From the NCBI RefSeq assembly GCF_023520895.1, contig NZ_CP026029.1, positions 4,464,001-4,528,000 of the forward strand: DNA of 64,000 nucleotides. The letters are read 5' to 3'. The first letter of the stretch is position 1; each line of letters starts with the position of its first letter. The stretch is from Paenibacillus sp. PK3_47. GTDB taxonomy: Bacteria; Bacillota; Bacilli; Paenibacillales; Paenibacillaceae. The position numbers were made by a program, and so were the translations under genes. The notes beneath the pieces were generated by a model that saw only the letters and a program-made list of their open reading frames with translations, made no database searches and was not told the origin of the DNA. Shown here piece after piece: positions 57,651 to 64,000 of the stretch.

Positions 57651-59291
57651 ATGGATTTTCCAGTCAATATCCTGCTCGTAGACGATCACCCGGAGAACCT
57701 GATGGCCATAGAGGCAATCCTCAGCGGAGAACCTTACCGGCTGGTCCGGGCGTATTCCGGGATTGAGGCTTTGCGCTGCTTATTGGAAGAAGAGTTTGCC
57801 GTCATTGTTATGGCGGTGCAAATGCCCGGAATGGACGGGCTGGAGACAGCGAGAATTATCCGGACCCGGGAGAAGTCCAAATATGTGCCCATCATCTTTG
57901 TGACATCCGCCAGCGATACGATGGAGCAGATCTTTTCCGGCTATTCCGTCGGTGCGATGGATTATATGACAAAGCCGTTCGTCCCGCCTATTTTTAAATC
58001 CAAAATCGAGGGATATGTCAGTCTGTATGAAGCCAATAATATCCTTCAGATCCAAAGCGAAATGCTGAAGAAGCAGACGAGGCAGCTGGAAAAAACAAAT
58101 CAGGCGCTCAGCCGGGCCAAAGAAGCAGCGGAGGTTGCCTCGCGTGTAAAATCGGAATTCCTGGCCATGATGAGCCACGAAATCCGGACTCCCCTGAATG
58201 GGATCATAGGGATGTCCGACCTGCTCCTGACCTCCGGTTTGCCTGATGAATACGCTGACATGGCAGAGATCATTCACACAAGCGGCAATGCCCTGCTCTC
58301 TATCATCAACCATATTCTGGACTTTTCCAAGATCGAATCCGGAAAAATGGAACTCGAGGAGGTGCCGTTCTCGCTCCAGCAATGCCTGGCCGAAACCGTC
58401 AATTTGTTTACAGCCAGAATCAGGGGACAGAACCTGGAAATAGCGGTACTTATGGATCCTTCGCTGCCGCCTTATTTACTGGGGGATGTGAACCGTCTGG
58501 GCCAGGTACTGAATAATCTGGTGGGCAATGCGGTAAAGTTCACACATGAGGGCAGTGTATACATAATGGTTAACAAGCTGGCGGAGACAGCGAATACGCT
58601 GACGCTTGAATTTACGGTTAAAGATACCGGCATCGGAATCCCTCCGGACAAAATACCGGAGCTGTTCCAGCCCTTCTCCCAGCTGGATGCTTCAACCACA
58701 CGCAAGTTCGGGGGAACGGGCCTCGGATTATCGATCAGCAAATCCCTGGTTGAACTGATGGGCGGAACGATCCGGGCAGAGCCTTCGGAAGAACCCGGCG
58801 CAACGTTCATTTTTACAATTGAAGCCAAGCTGTTCCAGGGTCAGGACTCCTTCGTCCGGAATGATCAGGAGCCGCCGGAAACGGAGAGCAGGAGCGGAAG
58901 CTACGGGGCAGTCCCGATGCGGATGCTGGTTGCAGAAGAGGACAGCGTGAGCCGGAAGCTGATGAAGCAGCTGCTGGAAACATTGGGCACGGCTGCCGAT
59001 CTGGCGGAGAATTGTGCAGAGCTGATGGCAGCCGTAGAGGTTGATGCTTACGATATGCTTTTTCTTGATCTCCGTATTCCCCTCCGTGAGGGCTGGGAGA
59101 TTGTCCGGAAGATCAGAAAGAAGCACAGGAACAAGCATCCTGTGATCATCGGGATGACGCCGAATGTATCCCGGGAAATGATGCAGCAGTGCTTGTCCTC
59201 AGGCATGGATGATTTTATCGTAAAGCCGGTCCGGAGGGAAGACATCATACAGGTCATACAAAAATATGCGATGGAACAGGGGCAAAGGTAA
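57651..59291 (+). CDS. Soluble REC-kinase-REC hybrid with a dead first receiver
   Basis: A 546-residue cytoplasmic hybrid. The first receiver (about 5-120) keeps the acidic D11/D12 and the TKPF lysine, but the phospho-acceptor position is A55 (VIVMAVQMPGMDG, where DVQMPGMDG is usual; the codon is GCG at 57813). HisKA follows with H176 (MMSHEIRTPLNG), then HATPase_c (about 285-400, DTGIGIP and GGTGLGLSIS). The second receiver (about 420-540) has D473 (FLDLRIP) and K near 526 (VKPV). There are no membrane helices. AGTGAGG supports ATG 57651 over the GTG at 57639. The next kinase gene begins 3 bp after its stop, so they are one operon. Confidence 0.9.
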   Translation: MDFPVNILLVDDHPENLMAIEAILSGEPYRLVRAYSGIEALRCLLEEEFAVIVMAVQMPGMDGLETARIIRTREKSKYVPIIFVTSASDTMEQIFSGYSVGAMDYMTKPFVPPIFKSKIEGYVSLYEANNILQIQSEMLKKQTRQLEKTNQALSRAKEAAEVASRVKSEFLAMMSHEIRTPLNGIIGMSDLLLTSGLPDEYADMAEIIHTSGNALLSIINHILDFSKIESGKMELEEVPFSLQQCLAETVNLFTARIRGQNLEIAVLMDPSLPPYLLGDVNRLGQVLNNLVGNAVKFTHEGSVYIMVNKLAETANTLTLEFTVKDTGIGIPPDKIPELFQPFSQLDASTTRKFGGTGLGLSISKSLVELMGGTIRAEPSEEPGATFIFTIEAKLFQGQDSFVRNDQEPPETESRSGSYGAVPMRMLVAEEDSVSRKLMKQLLETLGTAADLAENCAELMAAVEVDAYDMLFLDLRIPLREGWEIVRKIRKKHRNKHPVIIGMTPNVSREMMQQCLSSGMDDFIVKPVRREDIIQVIQKYAMEQGQR

Positions 59292-59294
59292 GTT

Positions 59295-62200
59295 ATGAGC
59301 GATCAAAACAATATCAGCGAAATAAACGGGGATCAAATCAATGTCGGTGAACTGCTCAACGCCTTAATGTCGATGAAGAAAGGGAATTTTTCTTACAGAA
59401 TGCCCTATGACCGCACAGGGATAGCCGGCAAAGTAGCGGATACCTTTAATGAAATTATGGATATTCAGGAAAGCCTGGTGTCTGAGGTCGAGACGGTAGC
59501 CAGGGTTGTCGGAAAAGAAGGCAATCTTTCCAGAAGATTTACACATAAAAACCTGGGCGGGGCATGGGAGACCATCACCGATTCGCTCAACGGACTGGTT
59601 ATCGACCTCATCCAGCCGACCAGTGAAATGGTTAGGGTAATTAACGCCGTAGCCAAAGGGGATCTGTCCCAGAAGGTCGAGCTGGAGATCGAAGGACGGC
59701 CGCTGACAGGCGAATTCCAGAGAACGGCAAGCAACATTAACATGATGGTGAACCAGCTCAGCACTTTTGCCTCAGAGGTTACGCGGGTGGCGCGTGAGGT
59801 AGGTACGGAAGGGATACTTGGCGGCCAGGCGGATGTCAAAGGCGTATCGGGAACCTGGAAGGATCTTACGGACAGCGTGAATTATATGGCGACCAATCTC
59901 ACGGATCAGGTACGCAATATCGCAGCGGTAACCACTGCTGTTGCCAAAGGCGATTTGTCGAAGCAAATCACGGTAAATGCACGGGGGGAGATCCTTGAAC
60001 TCAAGAATACGATCAACACGATGGTAGATCAGCTCTCCATGTTCTCCTCTGAAGTTACCCGGGTAGCGCGTGAGGTTGGTACGGAGGGCAAGCTGGGCGG
60101 CCAGGCGGAGGTTAAGGATGTATCCGGTACTTGGCGGGATTTAACCGAAAGTGTAAATTACATGGCGTCCAACCTGACCAATCAGGTACGAAATATCGCC
60201 GTTGTTACAACTGCAGTGGCCAACGGCGACCTGTCGAAGAAGATTACAGCTGATGTGCAGGGCGAAATTCTCGAACTTAAGAACACCATCAATACCATGG
60301 TGGATCAGTTGTCGACCTTTGCTTCCGAGGTAACCCGGATGGCCCGCGAGGTAGGGACAGAAGGCATACTCGGCGGCCAGGCCGATGTCAAAGGGGTATC
60401 GGGAACCTGGCGCGATTTGACCGAAAGCGTAAATTATATGGCGTCCAACTTAACCAACCAGGTGCGCAACATCGCTGAAGTCACCACTGCGGTTGCCAAG
60501 GGAGACCTGTCCAAGACCATTACTGTCGATGCAAAGGGCGAGATCCTGCAGCTGAAAAGCACCATTAACATCATGGTGGATCAGCTCAGCAACTTCGCTT
60601 CTGAGGTTACGCGGGTGGCGCGTGAGGTATCCACAGAAGGGATTCTTGGCGGTCAGGCGGATGTTAAAGGGGTGTCCGGCACCTGGAAGGATCTTACGGA
60701 CAGCGTTAACTTTATGGCCGGTACACTTACCGATCAGGTGCGCAATATCGCCGAGGTCACGACTGCGGTTGCCAAAGGCGACTTGTCCAAACAGATCACG
60801 GTGAATGCGAAGGGCGAAATCCTGGAGCTTAAGAATACTATTAACACGATGGTCGACCAGCTCTCCACCTTCGCGTCCGAGGTTACGCGGGTGGCGCGCG
60901 AGGTTGGAACCGAAGGGATGCTCGGCGGACAGGCTCAAGTTAAAGGCGTTGCAGGCACCTGGCGTGATTTGACAGAGAGCGTGAATTATATGGCTTCGAA
61001 TCTCACCAACCAGGTGCGCAACATCGCAGTCGTGACTACCGCAGTCGCTAACGGCGATCTGTCCAAAAAAATTACGGCGGATGTACAAGGCGAAATCCTG
61101 GAGCTCAAAAATACTATTAATACGATGGTGGACCAGCTGTCCATGTTCTCTTCCGAGGTTACGCGGGTGGCGCGCGAGGTAGGGACGGACGGGAAGCTGG
61201 GCGGACAGGCCCAGGTACGCGGAGTCGGGGGTACCTGGAAGGATTTGACCGAAAGCGTTAATAATATGGCCCGCAATCTGACCGACCAGGTCCGCAACAT
61301 TGCCGATGTTACAACAGCGGTAGCCAAAGGGGATCTGTCCAAGAAAATCACCGTTGACGTCAAAGGCGAAATTCTTGAACTGAAGAATACCATCAACACG
61401 ATGGTCGACCAGCTGTCCACCTTCGCTTCTGAAGTAACACGCGTAGCGCGTGAGGTCGGCACAGACGGTAAGCTCGGCGCGCAGGCGGAAGTGAAGGATG
61501 TCTCCGGGACGTGGAAGGATTTAACGGATACCGTAAATTACATGGCCAGCAATCTGACCATCCAAATGCGCAATATTGCCGGGGTTACAACAGCGGTAGC
61601 GAACGGGGACCTGTCCAAGAAAATTACTGTAGACGTTAAAGGCGAATTGCTTGAGCTGAAAAATACGATCAACACGATGGTGGATCAGCTCAATTCGTTT
61701 GCTTCTGAGGTTACACGTGTGGCGCGTGAAGTCGGCACAGACGGCAAGCTGGGCGGACAAGCCCAGGTACGCGGAGTCGGAGGAATATGGAAGGACCTGA
61801 CGGACAACGTTAACATCATGGCGACCAATCTGACGGATCAGGTACGCGGAATCGCCAAAGTCGTGACCGCGGTAGCGAACGGTAATCTGAAGCAGAAATT
61901 AACGGTGGAGGCCAAGGGTGAAATCGCCGAGCTGACGGACACCATCAACAATATGATCGAGACGCTGGCCACCTTCGCCGATCAGGTCACCACGGTGGCC
62001 CGTGAGGTAGGGGCTGAAGGAAAACTGGGCGGGCAGGCGAATGTGCCTGGTGCAGCGGGAACCTGGCGCGATCTTACCGACAATGTTAACTACATGGCGA
62101 GTACGCTGACGACACAGGTGCGTGCCATCACGAACGTGGCAACAGCGGTGACCAATGGTGATTTGTCACGGGCGATTGATGTTTCCGCCTCCGGGGAAGT

Positions 62201-64000
62201 CGCGACACTGAAAGACAACATCAATGAAATGATCCGGAACCTGAAGGAAACGACGCGCATCAATACGGAGCAGGACTGGCTCAAGACCAATCTGGCCAAA
62301 TTCTCGCGGATGCTTCAGGGACAAAGAGATTTGTATGCGGTCAGCCGCATGATTCTGTCCGAGCTGGCTCCGCTTGTGTCCATGCAGCATGGCGTCTTCT
62401 ATATTAATGAACCGGTCAACGGTGAACCGGTGCTGAAGCTGTTTGCCAGCTATGCGTACCAGAACCGCAAGCATCTGGCGAACGAATTCCGGGCCGGGCA
62501 GGGGCTGGTGGGCCAGTGTCTGATCGAGAAACAGCGGATTCTGCTTACCAACGTACCGGGTGATTATGTTGTCATCTCCTCTGCTTTGGGAGAAGCTACA
62601 CCGCTTAACATCATTTTGCTGCCGATCATTTTCGAGGATCAGGTGCTGGCGATTCTGGAACTGGCGACCTTCCGGCCATACAGTGACATTGACATCGCCT
62701 TCCTGGATCAGCTTACGGAATCGATCGGGATTGTAATTAACACCATGCAGGCCAACCAGCGGACAGAAGAGCTGCTGATCCAGTCGCAGTCGCTCACCGA
62801 AGAGCTGCAGAAGCAGCAGATGGAGCTGCGGAATACGAATGATGAGCTTGAGGATAAAGCCAAGCTGCTTGTGCTGCAGAAGGCGGAAGTGGAGAGCAAG
62901 AACCATGAGGTGGAAGTGGCCAAGCAGTACCTGGAGGAGAAAGCGGAACAGCTTGCCCTCACCTCCAAGTACAAATCTGAATTTCTGGCCAATATGTCGC
63001 ATGAGCTCCGCACTCCGCTGAACTCGCTGCTGCTTCTGGCAGAACAGCTTGCCGAGAATCCGGATGACAATCTTCACGAGATGCAGGTGAAGTTTGCGAA
63101 GACCATTCAGGAGTCGGGACTCGAGCTGCTCAACCTTATTAACGACATTCTGGATCTGTCCAAAATCGAATCCGGTACCATTTCCCCGGATTACAATGAA
63201 GTATCCCTGAAGGAACTGACTGGCGGGCTTGACCGTACCTTCCGCCACATGGTGGATGCCAAAAAGCTGGATTACCGCATCCAGGTTGATCCCGGTGTTC
63301 CGGATAAGATCATAACGGACTTCAAACGGCTGCAGCAAATATTGAAAAACCTGCTGTCCAACGCCTTCAAGTTTACTGAACAAGGACAGATTATGCTCCA
63401 AATCCGGAAGGCGGGCGAGGGCTGGCATCCGGAAAATGAATCGCTGAACCGTGCCAAAACGGTCATTTGCTTCTCAGTCAGCGACACAGGCATCGGCATC
63501 CCTAATGAAAAACAGCAGATCATCTTCGAAGCCTTCCAGCAGGCGGACGGCAGCACGAACCGGGAATATGGCGGAACAGGCCTGGGGCTTGCCATATCCC
63601 GCGAGATTGCCGAGATGCTGGGCGGAGAAATTACCCTGTACAGTGAAGTGAACAAGGGCAGCGTATTTAATCTGTACCTTCCGACTGAAGCAGAATTCAC
63701 TGAGAACGAGACGAGAAGTCTGCATGTTCCGGAGGTTATCGATATCACCCCGCCCAAGCGCAGAAGTATTCTGACCAAGCCGGCGGAAACAACCATGATT
63801 GACGACCGGGATAACATTAATCCGGGTGACCGCGTATTTCTGATTATTGAGGATGACCAGAAATTTAATGAGATTATCATGGATCTTCTTCATAAAAAAG
63901 GGATCAAAGCCGTTATTACACCTACCGGTTGGGACGTTCTGGAACTCGTTCATAAATACAAGCCGATTGCCATTACGCTGGATCTGCATCTTGGGGAGGA
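59295..64000 (+). CDS. Poly-HAMP hybrid histidine kinase, truncated by the window
   Basis: At least 1568 residues, still open at the window edge. An N-terminal segment (1-130) is followed by about ten HAMP-like units, nine of them in a 92-residue repeat of fixed length (about 130-985). Next come a GAF domain (about 1008-1150), a coiled coil (about 1155-1230), HisKA with H1236 (NMSHELRTPLNS), HATPase_c (about 1340-1460, DTGIGIP, GGTGLGLAIS) and the start of a receiver domain (from about 1511, DD near 1517, phospho-acceptor D1563 in TLDLHLG). No transmembrane segment is seen, so it is cytoplasmic. The plan resembles fungal class III (Nik1-type) kinases and their bacterial relatives. AAAGG lies before ATG 59295. 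The REC-kinase-REC protein is the likely partner. Confidence 0.92.
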   Translation, partial: MSDQNNISEINGDQINVGELLNALMSMKKGNFSYRMPYDRTGIAGKVADTFNEIMDIQESLVSEVETVARVVGKEGNLSRRFTHKNLGGAWETITDSLNGLVIDLIQPTSEMVRVINAVAKGDLSQKVELEIEGRPLTGEFQRTASNINMMVNQLSTFASEVTRVAREVGTEGILGGQADVKGVSGTWKDLTDSVNYMATNLTDQVRNIAAVTTAVAKGDLSKQITVNARGEILELKNTINTMVDQLSMFSSEVTRVAREVGTEGKLGGQAEVKDVSGTWRDLTESVNYMASNLTNQVRNIAVVTTAVANGDLSKKITADVQGEILELKNTINTMVDQLSTFASEVTRMAREVGTEGILGGQADVKGVSGTWRDLTESVNYMASNLTNQVRNIAEVTTAVAKGDLSKTITVDAKGEILQLKSTINIMVDQLSNFASEVTRVAREVSTEGILGGQADVKGVSGTWKDLTDSVNFMAGTLTDQVRNIAEVTTAVAKGDLSKQITVNAKGEILELKNTINTMVDQLSTFASEVTRVAREVGTEGMLGGQAQVKGVAGTWRDLTESVNYMASNLTNQVRNIAVVTTAVANGDLSKKITADVQGEILELKNTINTMVDQLSMFSSEVTRVAREVGTDGKLGGQAQVRGVGGTWKDLTESVNNMARNLTDQVRNIADVTTAVAKGDLSKKITVDVKGEILELKNTINTMVDQLSTFASEVTRVAREVGTDGKLGAQAEVKDVSGTWKDLTDTVNYMASNLTIQMRNIAGVTTAVANGDLSKKITVDVKGELLELKNTINTMVDQLNSFASEVTRVAREVGTDGKLGGQAQVRGVGGIWKDLTDNVNIMATNLTDQVRGIAKVVTAVANGNLKQKLTVEAKGEIAELTDTINNMIETLATFADQVTTVAREVGAEGKLGGQANVPGAAGTWRDLTDNVNYMASTLTTQVRAITNVATAVTNGDLSRAIDVSASGEVATLKDNINEMIRNLKETTRINTEQDWLKTNLAKFSRMLQGQRDLYAVSRMILSELAPLVSMQHGVFYINEPVNGEPVLKLFASYAYQNRKHLANEFRAGQGLVGQCLIEKQRILLTNVPGDYVVISSALGEATPLNIILLPIIFEDQVLAILELATFRPYSDIDIAFLDQLTESIGIVINTMQANQRTEELLIQSQSLTEELQKQQMELRNTNDELEDKAKLLVLQKAEVESKNHEVEVAKQYLEEKAEQLALTSKYKSEFLANMSHELRTPLNSLLLLAEQLAENPDDNLHEMQVKFAKTIQESGLELLNLINDILDLSKIESGTISPDYNEVSLKELTGGLDRTFRHMVDAKKLDYRIQVDPGVPDKIITDFKRLQQILKNLLSNAFKFTEQGQIMLQIRKAGEGWHPENESLNRAKTVICFSVSDTGIGIPNEKQQIIFEAFQQADGSTNREYGGTGLGLAISREIAEMLGGEITLYSEVNKGSVFNLYLPTEAEFTENETRSLHVPEVIDITPPKRRSILTKPAETTMIDDRDNINPGDRVFLIIEDDQKFNEIIMDLLHKKGIKAVITPTGWDVLELVHKYKPIAITLDLHLGE
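59630..62120 (+). repeat. Tandem 276 bp coding repeats (poly-HAMP)
   Basis: The segment encoding VTRVAREVG recurs with period exactly 276 bp, at 59775, 60051, 60327, 60603, 60879, 61155, 61431, 61707 and 61983. No unit has an insertion or deletion. Many stretches are nearly identical in DNA, so copy number could change by recombination. The units alternate between VAKGDLS and VANGDLS versions. Confidence 0.9.

Overview
The window is low-GC-positive, Firmicutes-type DNA and most likely comes from a Paenibacillus chromosome. The reasons are a full 16S-23S-5S operon with Bacillales-type sequence, strong AGGAGG ribosome sites with frequent GTG/TTG starts, S-layer-homology (SLH) anchored wall proteins, YesM/YesN regulators, Lpl/Ytc-type sugar permeases and many plant-glycan hydrolases. 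I assigned this by eye and could not run a database search.

Layout. 1-10.1 kb: a YesN/YesM two-component system, a sugar ABC importer without its own ATPase, and a GH2 beta-galactosidase, all on +. 10.1-13.4 kb: two arrays of short palindromic repeats and a P-type calcium ATPase on -. 13.6-16.8 kb: two GH43 genes; the first is a double GH43 protein. 17.3-23.3 kb: a membrane-bound AraC regulator and a second sugar importer (LplB/YtcP/LipO type). 23.4-34.8 kb: a uronate/pectin-type block with two GH28 paralogues, a secreted alginate-lyase-fold enzyme with RICIN and AbfB modules, and a 2001-residue SLH-anchored multidomain relative. 34.9-40.0 kb: a secreted SLH-anchored M14 peptidase and an HD-GYP protein with a degenerate metal site. 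40.1-48.9 kb: a GH43 gene divergent from an ArsR-type regulator, a Cys-rich unknown, an AlkD-like repair protein, a 59-residue membrane protein, and an AraC gene divergent from a second GH2 enzyme. 48.9-54.5 kb: the rRNA operon with no tRNA in the spacer. 54.5-64 kb: more repeats, a chemotaxis receptor, a decayed gene, and two hybrid histidine kinases, the second cut by the window edge.

How the genes fit together. Wall-anchored and secreted enzymes would open pectic polymers, two ABC importers would take up oligomers, and the signal-peptide-less GH2, GH43 and GH28 enzymes would finish them in the cytoplasm. Each block has its own sensor or regulator: a two-component system, a one-component membrane AraC protein, an ArsR-like protein and a cupin-type AraC protein.

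The least expected structure is non-coding. Four intergenic elements (15.55-15.73, 16.89-17.08, 45.04-45.23 and 54.79-54.98 kb) each hold four short palindromes whose centres are 51, 62 and 51 bp apart (one interval is 50). The three palindrome families are unrelated in sequence but share this geometry, close to 5, 6 and 5 turns of DNA. Two tandem arrays at 10.16-10.59 kb have the same 51-52 bp pitch.
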